From assembly GCA_023452965.1 (NCBI GenBank), contig JAEXUU010000488.1:1-6204 (forward strand): a stretch of DNA of 6,204 bases. Reading direction: 5' to 3'. The notes below the pieces were generated by a model, which did not search any database, was not told the DNA's origin, and saw nothing but the letters and a program-made list of their open reading frames with translations. The translations under genes and the position numbers were made by a program. Source of the DNA: Pseudomonadota bacterium. Lineage in GTDB: Bacteria > Pseudomonadota > Alphaproteobacteria > Rhizobiales > Beijerinckiaceae. Shown here one piece after another: positions 1 to 5,644 of the stretch (its first letter is position 1; every line of letters starts with the position of its first letter).

Positions 1-328
1 TGCCCTGCGCATCGACCTTGAAGAGATGGCCGGTGCCTTCGCCGGTATCACGGTCATAGCCGTTCTGCGGGGTGGGATAGCGGGTGGTCGGCTTCTTGAT
101 CTCGACCGAGGAGATGAAGAAGGCATCACCGATCTTGACCATGCCCTGGGGGTGGTGCGTCGGGAACTGCAGCTCGACCGCCGCCTTTTGCGTCCATTGC
201 GTGCCGCGGGTCAGCTTCGGGATCAGGGTGTTGAGGGCCGGATCGGCGGCATGGGCCTGAGGGCTCGCGGTCGGAATGGACAGGGCCGCCGCGGCCAGGG
301 CGGTCAGGCCGGTGAGAACCGTCTTCAT
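1..328 (-). CDS. Secreted protein of unknown function, DUF6454-like (N-terminal part only)
   Basis: Only the first 109 codons are in the window; the 3' end lies beyond base 1. The ATG at 328 is preceded by a good ribosome site (GGGAGG, plus-strand 335-341). Residues 1-28 form a clear Sec signal peptide: a Lys at position 2, an Ala/Leu-rich core, and an AHA/AD cleavage site near residue 27. The mature protein is therefore exported to the periplasm or outside. The mature start contains THHPQGMVKIGD (residues 57-68), then FFISSVEI and, near the window edge, TGHLFKVD. This pattern resembles the uncharacterised DUF6454 family, which I recall rather than verified, and could be the first blade of a beta-propeller-like fold. 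The gene follows the nitrile hydratase accessory gene after 108 nt on the same strand, so it may be the last operon gene or have its own promoter. No catalytic function can be assigned. Confidence 0.72.
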   Translation of the reverse strand, partial: MKTVLTGLTALAAAALSIPTASPQAHAADPALNTLIPKLTRGTQWTQKAAVELQFPTHHPQGMVKIGDAFFISSVEIKKPTTRYPTPQNGYDRDTGEGTGHLFKVDAQG

Positions 329-347
329 GCTGCGTCCCTCCCGTTTT

Positions 348-366
348 CGCTTCGTCGCGCGAAGCG
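348..366. other. Small GC-rich hairpin in the gap before the secreted-protein gene
   Basis: Two 7-nt arms, CGCTTCG (348-354) and CGAAGCG (360-366), pair perfectly around a 5-nt loop. The hairpin lies 20 nt upstream of the ATG at 328, inside the 108-nt gap 329-436 that follows the nitrile hydratase accessory gene. Read on the minus strand, the stem is followed by an A-run and not a T-run, so it is not a standard intrinsic terminator. It could be a leader hairpin near the ribosome site, or chance in GC-rich DNA. A second weak inverted repeat, CCGGCC (380-385) with GGCCGG (394-399), lies in the same gap. No promoter is convincing there. Confidence 0.3.
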
Positions 367-436
367 GTTCTGCGAAGCTCCGGCCTCGTGCCGGGCCGGC
401 AATACGGCGATGTGACGGTGAAGAACGGCGTCGGCC

Positions 437-820
437 TCAGCGTTGCGGGTCGTTCTCCAGCAGGATCGGCTTGCCGTGCGGGGTCGCCTCTGCGGCCCGT
501 TCCCAGGCGGCGCTGCGGGCGTCGACCCCCTCATGGCTCGCCAGGCCCTTCTCGATCAGCAGATGCTCGAGCGCCTCGCACCAGCGCTCGTAGTAATCGG
601 AGCCATCGCGGCAGCCGCCGGCAGCGAGCGCCTCGCGGATCTCGGCGCCGAGCGCCTGTGCCCATTCATCGGCGCTGAAGATGCCGCGATTCTGCAGGGC
701 GACGACCAGGGCGAAGGCCTGCGCTTGCCAGGGCTCGGCGAAGATCGGCCCCTCGGCGTCGCGCGGGATCGGCGTATCGGCGGCGAGCGCCGCCGCGAGA
801 TCGTGCTCAGGCCGGCTCAA
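437..820 (-). CDS. Nitrile hydratase accessory (activator) protein
   Basis: This is a 127-residue protein of the nitrile hydratase accessory family, which is homologous to the N-terminal half of the beta subunit. In cobalt-type systems such small proteins (for example NhlE and P14K) help load metal into, and oxidise, the alpha subunit. Visible family features are the FAEPWQAQAFALV segment near residues 24-36, SADEWAQALGAEI near 47-59, DGSDYYERWCEALEHLL near 70-86, and the C-terminal ATPHGKPILLE stretch. The start is set at a TTG (820), because no ATG lies near the family's normal N-terminus. The upstream extension of the open frame to 1135 is an Arg/Ser/Pro-rich shadow of the beta gene. GGAAAG lies a few bases before the TTG. 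The start overlaps the end of the beta gene by 14 nt (807-820), so translation is probably coupled to beta. It is the last gene of the tightly packed operon. Confidence 0.88.
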   Translation of the reverse strand: MSRPEHDLAAALAADTPIPRDAEGPIFAEPWQAQAFALVVALQNRGIFSADEWAQALGAEIREALAAGGCRDGSDYYERWCEALEHLLIEKGLASHEGVDARSAAWERAAEATPHGKPILLENDPQR

Positions 821-1466
821 GATAGCTTTCCCAGGCTTCGATGCTGACGCTGGAATTGGGATCGGCATCGCGGCCCCAGAGCTCGGGGCCGGTGAAGACG
901 ACCGTATAGAGCCATTGCGCGGTCTCGGGCGCGCCATGGGCGCCAGTGTCCGGGAAGACATGGCAGCCGGTGACGCGCTCGACCATACCCTGCTTGCCGC
1001 GGGCATAGCGCGGCAGGCGGGTATGGTGCTGCGGGTGCATGACGATGGTGCGGACCTTGTCGCCGACCTTGAAGCGCGCCGGGGCGGCCGCTTCGCGCTC
1101 ATAAGGAAAGCCGCGGCGCAGCACCGCGGGGACATCGGTCCCTTTCAGGACCCGCTTCGGCGTGGTGCCGGTGCCGCCGGAGGCGCCGCTGTCGAGTTCG
1201 GCAGGGGTCGCGAAGCCGTGCCGCTGCAGCACGGTGCGCAGGCCCTCGTACCAGATCTCGTAATAGGACAGCGACAGATAGTCGGCCGGCGGGATCGCCT
1301 CGCGCGCATGGCGGATCTCGTCGATCGTCCAGTGTCCCATGGCGCCGGCGGCGACGTTGAGCGCCAGCATCCGCGCTTCCCAATCGGCGTGGAAGATCGG
1401 TTCGTTCGGCTCGGGGAGAACCGGGCCGAAGCCCATCTGGCCGCCGAGATCCTGCCCGCCATTCAT
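807..1466 (-). CDS. nthB: Nitrile hydratase, beta subunit
   Basis: This is a 219-residue beta subunit of nitrile hydratase (EC 4.2.1.84), which with alpha hydrates nitriles to amides in the cytoplasm; the length is normal for the family. The N-terminus [16 protein letters not shown] is the classic beta start. Arg52 and Arg55 lie before [14 protein letters not shown] (59-72), the region that supplies the Arg contacting the oxidised Cys claw of alpha and an active-site-lining Tyr (Tyr68/69). The C-terminal SH3-like domain begins near FKVGDKVRT and includes [13 protein letters not shown] and HVFPD, with the second conserved claw-contacting Arg. The ATG overlaps the alpha stop as ATGA (1463-1466), and GGGAG lies about 9 nt upstream, so the two subunits should be made in equal amounts. 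The gene order alpha, beta, accessory is usual for cobalt-type enzymes. Confidence 0.96.
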   Translation of the reverse strand: MNGGQDLGGQMGFGPVLPEPNEPIFHADWEARMLALNVAAGAMGHWTIDEIRHAREAIPPADYLSLSYYEIWYEGLRTVLQRHGFATPAELDSGASGGTGTTPKRVLKGTDVPAVLRRGFPYEREAAAPARFKVGDKVRTIVMHPQHHTRLPRYARGKQGMVERVTGCHVFPDTGAHGAPETAQWLYTVVFTGPELWGRDADPNSSVSIEAWESYLEPA

Positions 1467-2101
1467 GCCCGGGCTCCCGCCTGCAGCAGGGCGACGCCGA
1501 TCATCGAATCGCGCGTGACGATCTCCGCCAGCTCGTCCTCGGACCAGCCCTCGGTACCTGCCGGGCGCTGCGGCACGACGATGAAGCGGGTCTCGGCGGT
1601 CGAATCCCAGACGCGGATCCGCTGGCCCTCAGGCAGGGTGACGCCGAAATCGGCCAGGGTGCCGCGCGGATCGATCACCGCCTTGGCGCGGTAGGGCGGC
1701 GACTTGTACCAGACCGGCGGCAGGCCGAGCACCGGCCAAGGATAGCAGGAGCACAGGGTACAGACGATGAGGTTGTGCTCCTCCGGCGTGTTGAACACCG
1801 CAACGATGTGCTCGCCGCCACGCCCGCCATAGCCGAGCTCGGCCACGGCGGCGGTGCCGTCCTGCTTCAGGCGCTGCGCATAGGCAGGGTCGCTCCACGC
1901 CTTGGCGACGACGCGGGCGCCGTTGCGCGGGCCGACCTTGGTCTCATAGGTCTCGACGATGGCATCGAGCGCCGCCGGGTCGACATAGCCCTTTTCGACC
2001 AGCAGCGATTCCAAGGCCTTCACCCGCGCCTCGATCGGCGTGAAATGATTGTCGTGCTCGTGGTCATGATCGTGGTGATGATGGTGGTCATGGCCGCTCA
2101 T
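1463..2101 (-). CDS. nthA: Nitrile hydratase, alpha subunit, cobalt type
   Basis: This is the 212-residue catalytic alpha subunit of nitrile hydratase. The metal claw is VCTLCSCY: Cys114, Cys117, Ser118 and Cys119, with two Cys normally oxidised to sulfinic and sulfenic acid. Thr115 and the Tyr after the last Cys are typical of cobalt (non-corrin) enzymes; iron enzymes have CSLCSCT. Other family features are the [18 protein letters not shown] segment (55-72), [15 protein letters not shown] after the claw, and [16 protein letters not shown] near the C-terminus. The first 19 residues contain 10 His (positions 4-19) and several Asp/Glu. This tail is outside the catalytic fold and probably binds Co or Ni, for storage or delivery. 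The ATG at 2101 has a very strong ribosome site. It follows the amidase gene by 30 nt and overlaps the beta gene by 4 nt. The unrelated iron-type activator P47K is not present in the window. Confidence 0.97.
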   Translation of the reverse strand: MSGHDHHHHHDHDHEHDNHFTPIEARVKALESLLVEKGYVDPAALDAIVETYETKVGPRNGARVVAKAWSDPAYAQRLKQDGTAAVAELGYGGRGGEHIVAVFNTPEEHNLIVCTLCSCYPWPVLGLPPVWYKSPPYRAKAVIDPRGTLADFGVTLPEGQRIRVWDSTAETRFIVVPQRPAGTEGWSEDELAEIVTRDSMIGVALLQAGARA

Positions 2102-2106
2102 CGCCG

Positions 2107-2117
2107 CCTCCTCCTCA
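2107..2117 (-). promoter_or_regulatory. Strong ribosome binding site of nitrile hydratase alpha
   Basis: On the minus strand this reads TGAGGAGGAGG, ending 5 nt before the ATG at 2101. It is much the best Shine-Dalgarno match in the operon and lies wholly in the 30-nt amidase-to-alpha gap. It should let the enzyme subunits be translated more strongly than the upstream amidase, whose own start has only a weak site. It also settles the alpha start just before the His-rich tail. Confidence 0.7.
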
Positions 2118-2131
2118 CGCCTGCCGGCCCG

Positions 2132-3328
2132 TCAAGCCAGCCTGATCCTGGCAGCCCGCTCGATCCTCACCGCGAAGGCCACCAGCGACTTGTCCGAGCC
2201 TCTGGGCCCGATCACCGACAGCCCGAGCGGGGCATCGTCGCGATAGGCGACCGGAATCGAAATCTGCGGGAAACCCGAAAGCCCGGCAAGGCAGAGCAGA
2301 CGCAGGGCCCGGTTGCGGAAATCATCGAGCTCGCTCTCGCCGGCGCTGACCAAAGGCGCGATGTCCGGCACGGTGGGCAGCAGCAGCACGCCGTCCTGGC
2401 CGAGCAACTTGGCGAGCTTGGCGCGGAAGTTGCGGCGGACGGTGTCGCCGCGCGCGACCTCGGCGTCGCTGACCGAGCGGCCAAAGGCGAAGCGTTCGGC
2501 AACGCCCGGGCCGAGCGGCGGAGCGAAGCGCTCGATCATCGGCCCGTCGGCCGTCCAGGCCTCGCGGCCCTGGAGCCAGCGAAAGGCCCAGTAGAGCGCG
2601 TCCATGTCGCGCACCGCGCGAACGCTTTCGGGCTGGCCGAGCAGCGGCACGAAGCGCTGGACCGCATTGCGCAGGATGCGCTCCGCCTCCGGCACGGCCT
2701 GGGCGAAGAGGTCGTCGGCAAGCAGCAGCCGCGGCCGTTCCGGAAGGGTCGTGCGGTCCTTGCCGAACACGACATTGGCGACGCGGGCGAAGGTCTCGCC
2801 GTCACGGGCGAAAAAGCCGGCAGTGTCGAAGCTCTCCGCCAGCGGCCATGTCCGCTTCAGCGAGAGGCGGCCATGGCTCGGGCGGATGCCGAACAGCCCG
2901 CCATAGCTCGCCGGCGCGCGCACCGCGCGGCCGGTGTCGGAGCCGAGCGCGATGTCGGCGAGGCGCCCGGCGACTGCCGCCATCGAGCCGGAGGAGGAGC
3001 CTCCGGTGATCCGCTCCGGCGCTGCCGGATTCACGGGAGAGCCGAAATGCGCGTTCTTGCCGTTGAGCGAGATGGCGAGCTCGTCGGTATGAGTCTTGCC
3101 GACGAAGCGGGCGCCGGCATCGAGCAGCGCCTTCACCACCGGCGCGGTTCTGGTCTTGACGCCGGACTGCGCCAGCACGGTCGGTGAGCCCGCTCCGGTC
3201 GGGTAGCCCTTGACGTCGAACAGGTCCTTGACCGCCAGGGTCAGGCCCGTGAGCGGGCCAGAGGAGGCGTGCTTCACCGGCGCCGGCGGATAGGGAACGA
3301 AGCAGCGGAACGGATCGTCCTCGATCAT
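2132..3328 (-). CDS. Amidase-signature family protein with altered catalytic G-G-S (possible pseudo-amidase)
   Basis: This is a 398-residue amidase-signature (AS) protein, similar in layout to the shorter AMI1-like amidases, and complete in length. The fold markers are LTLAVKDLFDVKGY with the catalytic Lys at 34, FVGKTHTDELA near 75-85, the GGSSSGS loop (109-115) with the cis-Ser at Ser111, then ALGSDTG and RAPASYGGLFGIRPSHG. In working AS enzymes the nucleophile sits in a G-G-S-[IV]-R motif 24 residues after the cis-Ser (FAAH Ser241, malonamidase E2 Ser155). Here that site reads G133-R134-A135-V136-R137, codons GGC CGC GCG. The nucleophile is thus Ala, and one oxyanion-hole Gly is Arg. The reading frame is otherwise intact. 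The expected role was hydrolysis of the amide made by nitrile hydratase; as written, the protein should be inactive or work differently. The ATG lies 6 nt after the stop of the upstream gene, with only a weak ribosome site, suggesting coupled re-initiation. Confidence 0.9.
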   Translation of the reverse strand: MIEDDPFRCFVPYPPAPVKHASSGPLTGLTLAVKDLFDVKGYPTGAGSPTVLAQSGVKTRTAPVVKALLDAGARFVGKTHTDELAISLNGKNAHFGSPVNPAAPERITGGSSSGSMAAVAGRLADIALGSDTGRAVRAPASYGGLFGIRPSHGRLSLKRTWPLAESFDTAGFFARDGETFARVANVVFGKDRTTLPERPRLLLADDLFAQAVPEAERILRNAVQRFVPLLGQPESVRAVRDMDALYWAFRWLQGREAWTADGPMIERFAPPLGPGVAERFAFGRSVSDAEVARGDTVRRNFRAKLAKLLGQDGVLLLPTVPDIAPLVSAGESELDDFRNRALRLLCLAGLSGFPQISIPVAYRDDAPLGLSVIGPRGSDKSLVAFAVRIERAARIRLA

Positions 3329-3334
3329 GGCCTG

Positions 3335-4957
3335 TCAGATCCCCCTGGCATCACCGTCGGAACGCGGATCATGCGTCGCTTCGACATGGCCCTTCTGGTG
3401 CTTCACCAGCATGCCGGCATGGCCGAACTGGTCGGAATAGGCCTCGCTGTATTCCTCGACCGGGTGCCCGGCGGCGGTCAGCCTCGCGAGCAGCATCGGG
3501 TCGAAGCGGCTTTCCAGCTTGAGCGAGATCGAGCCGGCGCCCCAGGTCCGGCCGAACAGCCAGCGCGGCGCGTCGACGGCGTCGGCGACGCTCTGGCCGA
3601 AGCGGTAGCGCGACAGGATCTGGGCCTGGAACTGCGGCTGGCCGTCGCCGCCCATCGCGCCATAGCTCATGATCCGGCCGTCGTCGAAGCGCGCCAGCGG
3701 CGGGTTGAGCGTATGGAAGGGCTTGCGGCCCGGGGTCAGGGGATTCAGCGCCTTGGCGTCGAGCGAGAAGGCGAGGCCGCGATTCTGCCAGTTGATGCCG
3801 GTCTTCGGCAGGATGCAGCCCGCGCCGTATTCCCAGTAGATCGACTGGATATAGGAGCCGGCGAGCCCGGAGCCGTCGATCGCGCCCATCCAGACGGTGT
3901 CGCCCTCGCCGGGCCGGAACGGCCAGCTCGCGGCGCGCTTGCGGTCGATCTTCTGCGCCTCGCGGGCAAGGACCGCCTCGCTCAGCAGGCTCGCCGGATC
4001 GATGGTCATGAAGGCGGGGTCGGTGATCACCTGGTCGCGCAGCGCCAGCGCGCGCTTCACCGCCTCGACCAGCCCGTGATGATGGTCGAAGCCCTCGGCC
4101 CGGGTGACGCCGAGCTTCTCGAATATGCCGAGGATCAGGAGCGCCGCCAGTCCTTGTGTCGGCGGCGGGAAGTTGTAGGCGGTCAGCCCCGGCAGTTTCA
4201 GCGACAGCGGCTGGACCGCGCGTGCCCGAAAGGCTTCGAGATCGGCGCGAGTGATCGGCGCGCCGAGGCGCTCGAGGTCGTCGGCGAGCTCGCGGCCGAT
4301 ATCGCCGCGGTAGAAATCGTCGAGCCCGGCATGGGCCAGTTGCTCGAAGGTCGCGCCGAGCGCCCGGGGCTTGCGCCGGTCGCCGGCCTTGGGGCGCTCG
4401 CCACCCGGCCAGAAGAAATCGCTGAAGCCCGGCGCGGCCTTCACCGCATCGACCTCCTGCGGCCAGGTGCGAAGCTCGGACGCCGAGATGTCATAGCCCT
4501 CGGTGCAATGGCGGATGGCGTCGGCCAGAAGGTCCTTCAGCGGGATGCGGCCGCCGAGGCTCTGCGCGAGCGCGAGCGCCGCCTGCCAGCCGCCGATCGC
4601 GCCGGCAACCGTGATCGCAGCATCGGCGCCACGGGAGGGCAAGGCGTCATAGCCCTTCTCGCGGTAGCGCTCGATCGTCGCGAGCGATCCGGCGCCGCCG
4701 CAGGCCTCGATGGCGTGGACCTTGCCGCCGGGCTCGTGCACGAGCCAGAAGCCGTCGCCGCCGATGGCGTTCATATGCGGGTAGACCACCGAAACGGTCG
4801 CCGCCATGGCGACCATGGCCTCGATGGCGTTGCCGCCTTCTGCAAGGATCGCCTGGCCGGCCTGCGAAGCGAGATGATGGGGAGCGGCGACCGCCGCGCT
4901 GGCGAAGACGGGAGAGTCGGGCATCAGGCTCTTTTCATTCGGGGTAGCGGTGACCAT
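3335..4957 (-). CDS. Gamma-glutamyltransferase-family Ntn hydrolase, HpxW/YwrD-like amidohydrolase
   Basis: This is a 540-residue self-cleaving N-terminal-nucleophile hydrolase. Family marks are EGGNAIEAMVA (40-50), NAIGGDGFW (63-71), PPPTQGLAAL in the middle, and GDTVWMGAIDG with Thr354 as the expected autocleavage site and nucleophile. This would give a large chain of about 353 and a small chain of about 187 residues. The small chain has the glycine loop GAMGGDGQPQ (434-443) and ends in DPRSDG. DTVWMG, IQSIYWEYG, HTLNPPLA and GGDGQPQ look more like the cytoplasmic HpxW (oxamate amidohydrolase)/YwrD branch than true periplasmic gamma-glutamyltransferase, and no signal peptide is present. The ATG at 4957 has a poor ribosome site; an ATG at 4924 (Met12, MPDSPVF) follows AAAAGAG and is a good alternative start. 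As first gene of the operon it may hydrolyse an amide formed by nitrile hydratase. The exact substrate is not known from sequence. Confidence 0.9.
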   Translation of the reverse strand: MVTATPNEKSLMPDSPVFASAAVAAPHHLASQAGQAILAEGGNAIEAMVAMAATVSVVYPHMNAIGGDGFWLVHEPGGKVHAIEACGGAGSLATIERYREKGYDALPSRGADAAITVAGAIGGWQAALALAQSLGGRIPLKDLLADAIRHCTEGYDISASELRTWPQEVDAVKAAPGFSDFFWPGGERPKAGDRRKPRALGATFEQLAHAGLDDFYRGDIGRELADDLERLGAPITRADLEAFRARAVQPLSLKLPGLTAYNFPPPTQGLAALLILGIFEKLGVTRAEGFDHHHGLVEAVKRALALRDQVITDPAFMTIDPASLLSEAVLAREAQKIDRKRAASWPFRPGEGDTVWMGAIDGSGLAGSYIQSIYWEYGAGCILPKTGINWQNRGLAFSLDAKALNPLTPGRKPFHTLNPPLARFDDGRIMSYGAMGGDGQPQFQAQILSRYRFGQSVADAVDAPRWLFGRTWGAGSISLKLESRFDPMLLARLTAAGHPVEEYSEAYSDQFGHAGMLVKHQKGHVEATHDPRSDGDARGI

Positions 4958-4992
4958 TTGCCGATCGGGCGCGATTTTGTTGCATGCCGGCG

Positions 4993-5009
4993 CCGCCTAG
5001 GCTAGGCGG
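4993..5009. promoter_or_regulatory. Perfect 17-nt palindrome in the divergent promoter region
   Basis: The arms CCGCCTAG (4993-5000) and CTAGGCGG (5002-5009) are exact inverted repeats around a single G. They lie in the 80-nt gap 4958-5037 between the nitrile-degradation operon (minus strand) and the small membrane-protein gene (plus strand), nearly equidistant from both starts. Two CTAG tetramers in nine bases are notable, because CTAG is rare in most proteobacterial genomes. A dimeric repressor or activator site serving both promoters is a reasonable reading. No regulator gene is in the window and no convincing -35/-10 pair was found; TTGTTG at 4977-4982 is only a weak -35 candidate for the plus strand. 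Confidence 0.4.
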
Positions 5010-5037
5010 TCTTCGCATGGGTCCGAGGAATGGAAGC

Positions 5038-5277
5038 ATGGCCGCAGGGCGTACCAACTGGCGCAACATGATCCTGGTGATCTCGATGGCGATCCTGATC
5101 GGGGTCGAGCTGTTCGGGGTCGCCCTGGCTTCGGGCTGGGCGCTCGCCGGCATGTTCGAGCTCGGCCACATCGTCGCCTATGTGCTGATGACGCTGTTCT
5201 CTGGCTTTGCCGCCTATGGCATGGTCGTGTTCATGCGCCGCGTGGTGAAGATCGAGCGCCTGCACCCGCCCCACTGA
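5038..5277 (+). CDS. Small two-helix membrane protein of unknown function
   Basis: This 79-residue protein is the only plus-strand gene. The ATG at 5038 is chosen because GAGGA (5025-5029) lies 8 nt upstream; the in-frame ATGs at 4984 and 5017 would add a Pro/Gly/Arg-rich leader running over the palindrome and lack such a site. After a short basic start (GRTNWRN), helix 1 spans about residues 11-37 and helix 2 about 44-66, followed by a basic tail (RRVVKIERLHPPH). The basic ends on both sides suggest that both termini face the cytoplasm. Glu24 sits inside helix 1, with Glu41 and His44 at the turn, which is unusual and could be functional. I do not recognise a family. It is divergent from the nitrile hydratase operon and may share its control region, and it ends 4 nt from the stop of the converging DUF1850 gene. 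Confidence 0.75.
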   Translation: MAAGRTNWRNMILVISMAILIGVELFGVALASGWALAGMFELGHIVAYVLMTLFSGFAAYGMVVFMRRVVKIERLHPPH

Positions 5278-5281
5278 GCCG

Positions 5282-5644
5282 TCACGGACAGGGCTTCAGC
5301 ACCACCGGATCGGCCTCGGCCGGAACCAGCTCCGCCATCGCGCGGCAGGAATTCGCGACGCAGACGCGCCAGTCGGCCGTGGCGCCGGAGCGCCGCATCA
5401 CGACCTCGCGCAAGGCTGGCAGCTTTGGCTGCCAGCGCCAGAAGCCGCCTTCCAACCTCGCCCCTTCCGGCGGGTCCATGCCGGCGCCCGAGCCCTGAAC
5501 CCGCGCCTCGGCGAGGACGAGCCCGTCCGGGCTCTCCTGCCAGAGCTCTTCCCAGAGCGTCTTCTCGACTGAATGGCGCCAGGCCAGGGTGATCTCGGCG
5601 GCGCCGAGCGGCACGAGCAGTGCGCCGGCGGCAAGGCAGATCAT
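5282..5644 (-). CDS. DUF1850 protein, TRAP transporter partner
   Basis: This 120-residue protein matches the DUF1850 family, which is regularly encoded directly after fused TRAP transporter permeases of the TAXI type; its molecular role is not known. The hydrophobic N-terminus (residues 1-16) looks like a signal or anchor. The family core follows: ITLAWRHSVEKTLWEELW (18-35), with the HSVEK motif at 24-28, GSGAGMDPPEGA (51-62), then a Trp-rich stretch (GGFWRWQP, 66-73). Cys95 and Cys100 could form a disulfide if the domain is periplasmic. The ATG at 5644 overlaps the permease stop as ATGA (5641-5644), so translation is coupled; this is why the longer open frame to 5677 was not used. The gene ends 4 nt from the stop of the converging small membrane-protein gene. 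Confidence 0.87.
   Translation of the reverse strand: MICLAAGALLVPLGAAEITLAWRHSVEKTLWEELWQESPDGLVLAEARVQGSGAGMDPPEGARLEGGFWRWQPKLPALREVVMRRSGATADWRVCVANSCRAMAELVPAEADPVVLKPCP

Noticed and set aside
348..366. Hairpin as an intrinsic terminator of the nitrile hydratase operon
   Set aside because: No T-run follows the stem on the minus strand; it has an A-run instead, and the hairpin sits only 20 nt before the next start codon.
821..1135. N-terminal extension of the accessory protein to an ATG at 1135
   Set aside because: The extra 105 residues are Arg/Ser/Pro-rich and lie out of frame within the beta gene; family similarity begins just after the TTG at 820.
681..1694. Plus-strand open frame (337 codons) opposite nitrile hydratase beta and alpha
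   Set aside because: It spans the ATGA junction of two well-supported genes and has no family features.
2041..2101. Short-repeat-like CAT/CAC/GAC tract as a DNA microsatellite
   Set aside because: It is explained by the His/Asp-rich coding tail of the alpha subunit; codons for His alternate between CAT and CAC, so it is not a pure nucleotide repeat.
1775..3187. Long plus-strand open frame (470 codons) opposite nitrile hydratase alpha and the amidase
   Set aside because: It runs across two real minus-strand genes and their gap, and its low-complexity charged product has no domain pattern; it is an antisense shadow.
3269..5005. Long plus-strand open frame (578 codons) opposite the Ntn hydrolase gene
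   Set aside because: The minus strand encodes a full-length protein with clear family motifs. The plus frame gives an Arg/Ala/Gly-rich product with no recognisable domain, as is usual antisense to a GC-rich gene.
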